DNA of 42,586 nt from assembly GCA_025362495.1 (NCBI GenBank), contig JANYGI010000070.1:1-42586 (forward strand), read 5' to 3'. Positions 7,651 through 14,471 of the stretch are shown here, piece by piece. Source of the stretch: Byssovorax sp. (GTDB lineage Bacteria > Myxococcota_A > Polyangia > Polyangiales > Polyangiaceae). Below the pieces are notes generated by a model. The model was not told the origin of the DNA and ran no database searches. It saw only the letters and a list, made by a program, of their open reading frames with translations. Positions within the stretch are counted from its first letter, which is position 1, and each line of letters starts with the position of its first letter. The position numbers were made by a program, and so were the translations under genes.

Positions 7651-8235
7651 ATGGCCAAACCGACCGATCGCGAGCTCGTTGACCAGGCCAAAGGGGGCAA
7701 TTCGAGCGCCTTCGGGGTGCTCGTCTCGCGCTACCAGCGGCGTATTTTCCGGCTCTCGTTCCACCTCGTGCGCTCGGGCGCGGAGGCCGAAGACGTGACG
7801 CAGGAGACCTTCGTCAGGGCCTATCAGGCGCTCGATCGTTTCGACGGTCGGAGCGAGCCGTTCACGTGGCTGTACCGCATCGCGGTCAACCTCTCGCTGA
7901 ACCAGCTCCGCTCGCGCAAGATGACCCGTGACTCGACGCCCGCGGACGATCCGCGGATCGAGGCGCTGCTCACCGAGACGCGGCCGAGCCACGGTCGCGA
8001 TCCGGCGATGGCGACGCAGCAGAAGCAGATGGCGGCGGCGCTGTGCGAGGGCATCGACGCGCTCTCGGACACGCTCCGCACGACGCTGATCCTGGTGTGC
8101 ATCGACGGCGTCGCGCACGACGAAGCCTCGAAAATCCTGGGCTGTCCGGAAGGAACGGTGGCCTGGCGTGTCCATGAAGCCCGACGGAAGCTGCGCGACT
8201 ACCTGGCAGCCCGCGGTTTCGGAGGGGAAGCGTGA
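7651..8235 (+). CDS. ECF (extracytoplasmic function) RNA polymerase sigma factor
   Basis: A 194-residue group 4 sigma factor. Region 2 runs from about residue 5 to 85: LVSRYQRRIFRLSFHLV, then the core-binding and -10 recognition helix AEDVTQETFVRAYQALDRFDG, then FTWLYRIAVNLSLNQLRSRK. Region 4 follows at about residues 130-185 with the helix-turn-helix HDEASKILGCPEGTVAWRVHEARRKLRDYL that reads the -35 element. The linker between them is short, as in ECF proteins. ATG 7651 begins the usual MAKPTDRELVDQAK N-terminus. It overlaps the next gene (GTGATGA), which probably encodes its membrane partner. Confidence 0.93.
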   Translation: MAKPTDRELVDQAKGGNSSAFGVLVSRYQRRIFRLSFHLVRSGAEAEDVTQETFVRAYQALDRFDGRSEPFTWLYRIAVNLSLNQLRSRKMTRDSTPADDPRIEALLTETRPSHGRDPAMATQQKQMAAALCEGIDALSDTLRTTLILVCIDGVAHDEASKILGCPEGTVAWRVHEARRKLRDYLAARGFGGEA

Positions 8236-9662
8236 TGATCCTCGAGAAAGAAAGCCTCGACGCCGTGCTCCGGGACTGGCCCGCGCCCGGCGTGACTCGA
8301 CGCGACGCAGAGTCCGACGAAGGCCAAGAGAACCCGCGCGCCGACGTGATCTTTCGCGCTGCGACGAGCGCACCACGTGGAGACGACGCCGCGCTCGCGG
8401 CCTTGCTGGAAGCCCCGATGCTCGACGCCGAGCCGGGCGAGCCCTCGACCATTGTTTTGAAGGAAGCTGGAGGAGACAAGAAGATGGCCCAGGACAACGA
8501 GTCGGGTGAGCCCACGAGCAAAGCGGCGACGCCGTCGGTGCCTGCCGCGCCGTCGGAGCGCAAGCGCACGTCGCTGAAGGCCATGGCCGAGCGCGCGAGC
8601 CAGACCGGCTCGCGGCCGAGCTCGCCCGGGGTCGCGCCGAGCTCGCTCCGCGGCTCGATCCCGCCGGCCTCGGCGACGCCGCTGCCGTCGCGCGCCTCGG
8701 TGGCGCCCGCGTCGCGCCCCGTCGAAGCGAAGAGCGACGACTCCGGCATCATCAACATGCACGTGGTGAAAGAGTCGGCGACGCCGGCTCAGGTCGCCGC
8801 CGCCGAGAAGGCCAAGCCGGGCGAGGCCGATCTGTTCGAGGACGACAAGCCGGCCGCCGCGGTCGCCGTTGCTGCGAAGGCCGCGGCGCCCGTCGCGCCG
8901 ACGCCGATCGGCCTCGCCGCCGCGCCGAAGAAGAGCAACACCGGCGCCATCGCGGGCGTCGCGATCGCCGTGCTCGGCCTCGCCGCCGCCTTCGCGCTGA
9001 CGCAGCGCAAGCCGCCGCCCGCGCCGACGGTCGCCGAGTCGAGGCCCACGCCGACGATGGAAGCGCCCGCGCCGACGCCGGTCGCGCCCGTCGCCACCGT
9101 CGCCGCTGCGCCCACGCCGAGCGCCGAGCCCACCGCCGTCGCCAGCGCCGATCCCGCGCCCAGGGTCGCGCTCTCGGGCCCGATGCCGACGGCGGCCTCG
9201 ACCGCGGTCGCCGTGGCGTCGAAGGACCCGACCCCCGTCGATACGACCGGGCTCTCCGGCGCGCTCGGCAAGGGCGCCGCCGGCGGCAAGCCCGGCGATC
9301 TCCAGAGCGAGATGATCCGCGCGGCAGGCGGGACGAAAGATCCCGCGGCGGCCGGCGCGACGCCCGAGCCCGCCGCGGGCAACGCCAAGAACCAGAACAT
9401 CCCCGAGCAGCCTTCGCAGGGCTCGTTGCAGGCGGCGATGGGCGCGGTGATGGGCGGCGCCAAGGCGTGCGTGGCGGGCGCGGACGACATCTCGCGGGCC
9501 AACGTCAACTTCGGCTCGAGCGGCACGGTGAGCAGCGTCAGCGTCAGCGGCTGGGCAGCGGCCCACGGCAAGACGGGGTGCGTGCAGGCGGCGCTGAAGG
9601 GCGCCAAGGTCGGCCCGTTCTCGAAGTCGAGCTACAGCATCGGCGTGCCGATCCGGCCGTGA
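8235..9662 (+). CDS. Single-span protein with TonB-C/AgmX-like C-terminus, sigma-factor partner
   Basis: A 475-residue protein coupled to the sigma gene (ATG 8235, or GTG 8232; GGAGGGGAAG upstream). The N-terminal ~235 residues are cytoplasmic, acidic at first and then low-complexity Ala/Pro/Ser. One membrane span lies near residues 236-256 (TGAIAGVAIAVLGLAAAFAL). A long Ala/Pro/Thr periplasmic linker leads to a C-terminal domain of about 75 residues with MGAVMGGAKACVAGA...ANVNFGSSGTVSSVSVSG, close to the TonB-C-like domain found in myxobacterial AgmX/PglI-type proteins. Position suggests an anti-sigma role, but no zinc anti-sigma motif (HxxxCxxC) is visible in the N-terminus. Function is therefore inferred from context only. 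Confidence 0.82.
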   Translation: MILEKESLDAVLRDWPAPGVTRRDAESDEGQENPRADVIFRAATSAPRGDDAALAALLEAPMLDAEPGEPSTIVLKEAGGDKKMAQDNESGEPTSKAATPSVPAAPSERKRTSLKAMAERASQTGSRPSSPGVAPSSLRGSIPPASATPLPSRASVAPASRPVEAKSDDSGIINMHVVKESATPAQVAAAEKAKPGEADLFEDDKPAAAVAVAAKAAAPVAPTPIGLAAAPKKSNTGAIAGVAIAVLGLAAAFALTQRKPPPAPTVAESRPTPTMEAPAPTPVAPVATVAAAPTPSAEPTAVASADPAPRVALSGPMPTAASTAVAVASKDPTPVDTTGLSGALGKGAAGGKPGDLQSEMIRAAGGTKDPAAAGATPEPAAGNAKNQNIPEQPSQGSLQAAMGAVMGGAKACVAGADDISRANVNFGSSGTVSSVSVSGWAAAHGKTGCVQAALKGAKVGPFSKSSYSIGVPIRP

Positions 9663-9675
9663 TCTCCAGGGAATT

Positions 9676-9716
9676 CCCGGGCTGACGCCGCAAGATCGCG
9701 GCGCTCGAGCTCCGGG
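9676..9716 (+). terminator. Possible stem-loop after the sigma operon
   Basis: Nested arms CCCGG (9676-9680)/CCGGG (9712-9716) and GCCGC (9687-9691)/GCGGC (9698-9702), the inner stem with a 6-nt loop, begin 14 bp after the stop codon. No T-tract follows, so it is a weak candidate. Confidence 0.3.
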
Positions 9717-9786
9717 CAGGATCCCCCGCGATCCAGGAACAGGCGGAAGGGGGATCGATTTTCAAGCAAAAACGAGCGGGATTCGA

Positions 9787-9814
9787 TTGACAGGACCCGC
9801 GCCTTCTATAGGAT
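9787..9814 (+). promoter_or_regulatory. Sigma70-type promoter for the small basic protein and rpsT
   Basis: A perfect -35 box TTGACA (9787-9792) is followed after 16 bp by TAGGAT (9809-9814), which matches four of six -10 positions and is preceded by TA. The ATG of the first gene is only 10 bp downstream, so the leader would be very short and the message nearly leaderless. Confidence 0.6.
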
Positions 9815-9824
9815 TCGCGCCCCC

Positions 9825-9998
9825 ATGGTTTCGTCAACTCAGCAGACGCAGCGCATTCGCCAGCGCAAGGCCCGAGCCGTCGGCAGTCGCCGCAAGCGCG
9901 ACGAACGCGCCAACGGAACGCCGAAGTTCGCCATTCATCCCGAGGGCTACAGCCCGACGGCCCCCGATGCCCGGCCGGTCGCCGCGGCGAAGAAGTAG
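9825..9998 (+). CDS. Small basic protein (57 aa) upstream of rpsT
   Basis: ATG 9825 opens a 57-residue frame ending at TAG 9996-9998. The product is rich in Arg/Lys at the N-terminus (TQQTQRIRQRKARAVGSRRKRDERANGT) and ends in a Pro/Ala/Lys tail. It is followed after 11 bp by rpsT and preceded immediately by a good sigma70-type promoter, so the two are very likely co-transcribed. Amino-acid composition and the ribosomal operon suggest an RNA- or ribosome-binding role, but no domain is recognised. The product is short enough to be missed by length-based gene calling. Confidence 0.72.
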   Translation: MVSSTQQTQRIRQRKARAVGSRRKRDERANGTPKFAIHPEGYSPTAPDARPVAAAKK

Positions 9999-10009
9999 CA
10001 GGAACGCTC

Positions 10010-10279
10010 ATGGCCAATCACGCATCCGCCGTTAAGCGCAACCGCCAGCGCATCACCCGCACGGCCCGTAACCGCGCCGCCAAGTCCACGCTTCGCACCG
10101 AGGTGAAGAAGGCCCGCACGGCCCTCACCGCGGCCCCGAAGGACGCTGTCGCCCTCGTCAAGACGGCCGTCAGCTCGCTCGACCGCGCCGCCTCGAAGGG
10201 CACGATCCCCGCGAAGCGCGCCTCGCGCGTGAAGGGTCGCCTCGCCGCCGCCCTGCACAAGGCCTCCAAAGCCGCCTGA
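10010..10279 (+). CDS. rpsT: 30S ribosomal protein S20
   Basis: An 89-residue protein beginning MANHASAVKRNRQRITRTARN, the diagnostic S20 N-terminus, followed by the expected three-helix pattern with AVSSLDRAASKGTIPAKRASRVKGRLAAAL and an Ala/Lys-rich end. S20 binds 16S rRNA early in 30S assembly. AGGAA lies five bases before the ATG. It is the second gene of a two-gene operon with the 57-residue protein, and is followed by a hairpin shared with convergent polA. Confidence 0.97.
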   Translation: MANHASAVKRNRQRITRTARNRAAKSTLRTEVKKARTALTAAPKDAVALVKTAVSSLDRAASKGTIPAKRASRVKGRLAAALHKASKAA

Positions 10280-10301
10280 TTGCAGGCCTCAGCGTACGAA
10301 G

Positions 10302-10340
10302 CCCCCGCGCCGTAAGGTGACCGGGGGTATCGTGCTTTTG
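10302..10340 (+). terminator. Intrinsic terminator after rpsT
   Basis: Outer stem CCCCC (10302-10306)/GGGGG (10323-10327) and inner stem CGCC (10308-10311)/GGTG (10316-10319) close on a GTAA loop (GNRA type). A short T run (10336-10339) follows. It lies between rpsT and the end of convergent polA and may serve both. Confidence 0.6.
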
Positions 10341-10344
10341 TCCT

Positions 10345-13047
10345 TCAGCTATCGGCCCACGTGGCGCCCCAGCCCACGTCGACCACGAGCGGGACGTCGA
10401 ACTCGTGGGCGTGGACCATCGCGTCGCGGACCTTCTCGGCGGCCTCTTTCGCGAGCGCTTCGGGGACCTCGAAGACCAGCTCGTCGTGAACCGTGAGGAC
10501 CATGCGCGCGCCGGGGACGACGGGGTCGGCAAGCTTGACCATCGCCAGCTTGATCAAGTCGGCCGAGGTGCCCTGGATGGGCGTGTTCTTGGCAATGCGC
10601 TCGGCCTGCGCGCGGCGCATCGAGTCGGTGTTGCGCAGATCGGGGAGCAAGCGGCGGCGGCCGAAGAGCGTGTGCACCACCTCGGTCTTGCGGGCGCTCT
10701 CCATCGTCTCGTCCATGAAGCGACGCACGCCGCTGTAGCGCGCGAAGTACGCGTCGATGAATTTTGCGGCCTCTTGCCGCGTGATCCCGAGGCGCTTCGC
10801 CAGCGCGCCCTCGCCCATGCCGTAGATCACGCCGAAGTTGATCGTCTTGCTGCGGCCGCGCATCTCGTCGGTCACGCCCTCGGCCGGGACGCCGAAGATC
10901 TCCATCGCCGTGCGCACATGGACGTCTTGCCCGGTGCGGAAGGCGTCGACGAGGACCGGATCTTTCGAGAGGTGCGCGAGCACGCGGAGCTCGATCTGCG
11001 AGTAGTCGGCGCTCAAGATCACCGAGCCCTTCGGAGCGATGAACGCGCGGCGGATCAGCTTCCCGAGGGCCGATCGGATCGGGATGTTCTGCAGGTTGGG
11101 ATCTTGCGACGAGAGGCGCCCCGTGGCGGCGACGGCCTGGCTCCAGCGCGTGTGGATGCGGCCCGTCTCGGGGTGCATCAGGCGCGGCAGCGCGTCGACG
11201 TAGGTGCCCTTGAGCTTGGCGATGGCGCGGTGCTCGAGCACCAGCGCGGGGAGCGGGTGATCGTCGGCGAGCGACTCGAGGACCTCGGCGTCGGTGGAGC
11301 GTCCGGTCTTGGTCTTCTTCGTGGCCTTGAGGCCGAGCGTGTCGAAGAGGATCGTCTCGAGCTGCTTCGGTGAGCCGAGGTTGAAGTCCTGTCCCGCGGC
11401 GGCCCGGGCCTTCTCTTCCAGGGTCGCGAGCTCCTTCGCCATCTCTTTTCCGAGGGCGTCGAGCGCGTCCGGATCGACGAGCACGCCCGTCTCTTCCATG
11501 CCCGCGAGGATGTGCGAGAGCGGCAGCTCGAGATCGTGCAAGAGCCCGTCGAGCTTCGCCTCGGCGAGGCGCGGGGCGTAGCGATCGGCGAGGCCGAGGG
11601 TGATCTCGATGAGGCGCGCGGCGTGCGTTCCGGCGGCGGCGACGTCGAGCTCGTCGAAGGTGTGCGCGGCCTGTCCGCGCTTCTTCGGAGCGCCGCCGTC
11701 GAGCGGCGGGATCTTCACGCCGGCGTCGCGTGAGGCGAGCGCTTCGAGCGTGTTGTCGGCCTCGGGATCGAGCAGGTAGCTCGCGAGCATCGTGTCGACG
11801 TCGGCGCCGGCGAGGCCCATCCCGTTCTTGTGCAGGAGCACCTCGCTGTACTTGAGATCGTGGCCGACCTTGCGCACCTTGGCGTCGGCGAGGAGCGGGC
11901 CGAGGGCCTCGCGCACGACGTCGAGCGAGAGCTGCGCCGGCACGCCGAGGTACCGGTGCGCGATCGGCAGGTACGACGCGCGGCCCGACGCCGTCGCGAG
12001 CGCGATGCCGCTGACCTGGGCGCGCATCGGCTCGGGCGACGTGCCCCACACGGCGAAGGCGATCCGCCCCGCGGCGCGCGCCTCGGCGACGATCTTCTCC
12101 AGATCGTCGCGCGTGGTGATCACCGCGAAATCGCCGCTCGTTTCCATCACTTTTGCGGCGGGCGCGGGCAGCGCCTTGAGGAAGCGCGAGAAGCCGAGCT
12201 CGGTGAACAGGGCGCGCAGTCGCTCGTTGTCGGCGCCGCCGTAGCGGAGCGTGTCGAGATCGAGCTTCACGTCCGTCGTCACGTCGAGCGTGACGAGCTG
12301 CTGCGAGAGGCGGGCCTCGCCCTCGTTGGCCTGGAGCGACTCGCGGATCTTCACCTTCTTCACCTCGGCGAGGCGGCTGTAGATCGCGTCGAGCGAGCCG
12401 AACTGCGTGAGCAGCTCGGCGCCGGTCTTGAGGCCGATGCCGGGGACGCCGGGCACGTTGTCCGACGTGTCGCCGACGAGCGCGAGCAGGTCGCGGAGCT
12501 GCGACGGGGGGACGCCGAACTTCGCCATCACTTCGGGCGGGCCGTAGACGCGATCGCGCATCGCGTCCCAGAGCATCACCCGGTCATCGACGACGAGCTG
12601 CATCAGGTCTTTGTCGCTCGACGCGATCACGACGCGGAGGCCTTTTTCCAGGGCGCGCGCGGTGGCGCAGGCGATCAGATCGTCGGCCTCTAACCCGTCG
12701 GCGATGAAGATCGGGATGTTGTAGGCCTCGACGAACTCGCGGCTGCGCTTCATCTGCACGACGAGATCGTCGGGCGGCGGCGGGCGGTGCGCTTTGTAGC
12801 GCGCGTCCATCCCGGTGCGGAGCCGCGGGCCCGCCGAGTCCATCGCCACGCCGAGGTACACCGGCTTGCGCTGCTCGATCAGCCGCTGGATCATCGCCAC
12901 CGTGCCGAACGTGGCGTGCGTGGCCTCGCCGCTGGCGCTCGAGAGCGGCGCGACGGCGTGGTACGCGCGGAACACGTAGCCCGAAAAATCGATGAGGTAG
13001 AGGACGTCGTCGGCCCCGGCGGGCGGCAGCGCGGTGGGGCGTAACAT
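10345..13047 (-). CDS. polA: DNA polymerase I
   Basis: A 900-residue family A polymerase for gap filling and primer removal. Residues ~15-300 form the 5'-3' flap nuclease (YLIDFSGYVFRAYHA, DGLEADDLIA, SSDKDLMQL, GDTSDNVPGVPGIGLKTG). Residues ~320-500 match the 3'-5' exonuclease fold but lack its metal ligands: the ExoI position reads IAFAVWGTS instead of xFDTETx and ExoII reads LKYS instead of LKYD. Residues ~550-900 are the polymerase domain with motif A (SADYSQIELRVLAHLS), motif B (RSKTINFGVIYGMG) and motif C (VHDELVFEVP). ATG 13047 gives a normal length. It is convergent with rpsT. Confidence 0.97.
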   Translation of the reverse strand: MLRPTALPPAGADDVLYLIDFSGYVFRAYHAVAPLSSASGEATHATFGTVAMIQRLIEQRKPVYLGVAMDSAGPRLRTGMDARYKAHRPPPPDDLVVQMKRSREFVEAYNIPIFIADGLEADDLIACATARALEKGLRVVIASSDKDLMQLVVDDRVMLWDAMRDRVYGPPEVMAKFGVPPSQLRDLLALVGDTSDNVPGVPGIGLKTGAELLTQFGSLDAIYSRLAEVKKVKIRESLQANEGEARLSQQLVTLDVTTDVKLDLDTLRYGGADNERLRALFTELGFSRFLKALPAPAAKVMETSGDFAVITTRDDLEKIVAEARAAGRIAFAVWGTSPEPMRAQVSGIALATASGRASYLPIAHRYLGVPAQLSLDVVREALGPLLADAKVRKVGHDLKYSEVLLHKNGMGLAGADVDTMLASYLLDPEADNTLEALASRDAGVKIPPLDGGAPKKRGQAAHTFDELDVAAAGTHAARLIEITLGLADRYAPRLAEAKLDGLLHDLELPLSHILAGMEETGVLVDPDALDALGKEMAKELATLEEKARAAAGQDFNLGSPKQLETILFDTLGLKATKKTKTGRSTDAEVLESLADDHPLPALVLEHRAIAKLKGTYVDALPRLMHPETGRIHTRWSQAVAATGRLSSQDPNLQNIPIRSALGKLIRRAFIAPKGSVILSADYSQIELRVLAHLSKDPVLVDAFRTGQDVHVRTAMEIFGVPAEGVTDEMRGRSKTINFGVIYGMGEGALAKRLGITRQEAAKFIDAYFARYSGVRRFMDETMESARKTEVVHTLFGRRRLLPDLRNTDSMRRAQAERIAKNTPIQGTSADLIKLAMVKLADPVVPGARMVLTVHDELVFEVPEALAKEAAEKVRDAMVHAHEFDVPLVVDVGWGATWADS

Positions 13048-13132
13048 GAGGCCCTGCTTAGCACGGCGGATGCGCGGACTCTCGCGCACCAAACTCGCCT
13101 TGTGGCGCGGCCTCGGCTATCGAAACGAGGCC

Positions 13133-13651
13133 GTGAAGAAGCCGACCGCACTCGTCGCTCTCGCCGTCCTCCTCGTGCTCGCGTGCGACGATCCGCCGCC
13201 CACCGCCGCCGCCGTCCCCGCGAGCGCGGCAGAGGCCGCGACGGCGAAGCCGATCGCCAGCGCGACGCCGAAGCCCGCGGCCTCGACCGCAGCGCCGACG
13301 CCGTCGATCCAGGTCCTGAAGCTGACGCTCACCTCCGACGTCAAGCAGAAGGAGCCCGTCGACGAGCTCACCCAAGCAGCCCCTGGCCAGCGCGTCTGGG
13401 CGCACGTCACGATCCGCAATCGCTACCCGGACGCGCGCCGCGTGAGCCTGATCTTCAAGGTCGACGGCGAGGAGCGGTCGACGGTCGATCTCCAGATCGC
13501 CTCGTCGTGGTCGTTCCGAACGTGGGGCTACAGCACGCTGCGCGCGAGCGACAAATCAGGCGAGCTCACCGTCGAGGTACGCGACGACGGGGGCGGCGTC
13601 CTCTCCACCGCGAAGCTACAGATCAAGGTGCAGAACCCGCACACGAAGTAG
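13133..13651 (+). CDS. DUF2914-like lipoprotein
   Basis: A 172-residue lipoprotein from a GTG start. The signal peptide VKKPTALVALAVLLVLAC ends in a lipobox; the residue after the lipidated Cys is Asp, which in E. coli keeps lipoproteins in the inner membrane. An Ala/Pro/Thr linker leads to a ~90-residue beta domain: LTSDVKQKEPVDEL, then RVWAHVTIRN, SLIFKVDGEE, SWSFRTWGYSTL and GELTVEVRDDGGGVL. This order of EPVDEL, the RTW motif and the final TVEVRDDGG strand is the DUF2914 pattern, a beta-sandwich of unknown function. It starts 85 bp from divergent polA. Confidence 0.82.
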   Translation: MKKPTALVALAVLLVLACDDPPPTAAAVPASAAEAATAKPIASATPKPAASTAAPTPSIQVLKLTLTSDVKQKEPVDELTQAAPGQRVWAHVTIRNRYPDARRVSLIFKVDGEERSTVDLQIASSWSFRTWGYSTLRASDKSGELTVEVRDDGGGVLSTAKLQIKVQNPHTK

Positions 13652-13697
13652 CCGCGCAGCGCTCGCTTTTGCCGCGAATTCGTGCGAATCGTGGCGC

Positions 13698-14465
13698 ATG
13701 GCTCACGGCTCTGCATCGCCCCTCGTCGTCTTCATCACCGGCGCCTCGTCGGGCTTCGGCGCGGCGATCGCGCGGCGCTTCGCCACCGTCGGCGCGCGCC
13801 TCGTCCTCGCGGCGCGCCGCCACGATCGCCTCGAAGCGCTGGCGGGCGAGCTCGGCGTCCCGACGCACGTGGTCGATCTCGACGTGCAAGATCGCGCCGC
13901 CGTCGAGGCCGCGATCGCCGCGCTGCCCGCGGACTTCGCCGCCGTCGACGTGCTGGTCAACAACGCCGGCGGCGCCCACGGCCTCGAGCCCGCGCAGAGC
14001 GCCGACGTCGCCGACTGGGAGACGATGATCGACACCAACGTGAAGGGCCTGCTCTACGTGACGCGGGCGATCTTGCCGGGCATGGTCGCCCGCGATCGCG
14101 GACACATCGTCAACATTGGCTCCGTGGCGGGGACGTACCCCTACCCCGGCGGCAACGTCTACGGCGCGACCAAGGCCTTCACCGCGCAGCTCTCGCTCAA
14201 CCTGCGCGCCGATCTGGCGGGCAAGCGCGTCCGCGTGACGAGCATCGAGCCCGGCATGGCCGAGACCGAGTTCTCGCTGGTGCGCTTCAAGGGCGATGAA
14301 GAGAAGGCGAAGGCCGCCTACCAGGGCTTCCCGCCGCTCTCGGCCGACGACGTGGCCGAGGCCGTGTTCTGGTGCGCGACGCTGCCCGCGCACGTGAATG
14401 TCAATCGCCTGGAGCTGATGAGCGTGATGCAGTCGTTCGCGGGCTTCTCGATCAAGCGGAGCTGA
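13698..14465 (+). CDS. SDR family NAD(P)-dependent oxidoreductase (YdfG-like)
   Basis: A classical short-chain dehydrogenase of 255 residues. The cofactor site TGASSGFG lies at residues 14-21, with Arg-rich LAARRHDRLEAL after the second strand favouring NADP(H). NNAG follows at about residue 92, then catalytic Ser in NIGSVAG and YxxxK at Tyr155/Lys159 (YGATK). The end, PAHVNVNRLELMSVMQSFAG, is the YdfG-type C-terminus; E. coli YdfG reduces malonic semialdehyde and oxidises 3-hydroxy acids such as L-allo-threonine. Substrate here is inferred. It converges on the propeller lipoprotein with only 6 bp between stops. Confidence 0.92.
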   Translation: MAHGSASPLVVFITGASSGFGAAIARRFATVGARLVLAARRHDRLEALAGELGVPTHVVDLDVQDRAAVEAAIAALPADFAAVDVLVNNAGGAHGLEPAQSADVADWETMIDTNVKGLLYVTRAILPGMVARDRGHIVNIGSVAGTYPYPGGNVYGATKAFTAQLSLNLRADLAGKRVRVTSIEPGMAETEFSLVRFKGDEEKAKAAYQGFPPLSADDVAEAVFWCATLPAHVNVNRLELMSVMQSFAGFSIKRS

Positions 14466-14471
14466 CAGAGC

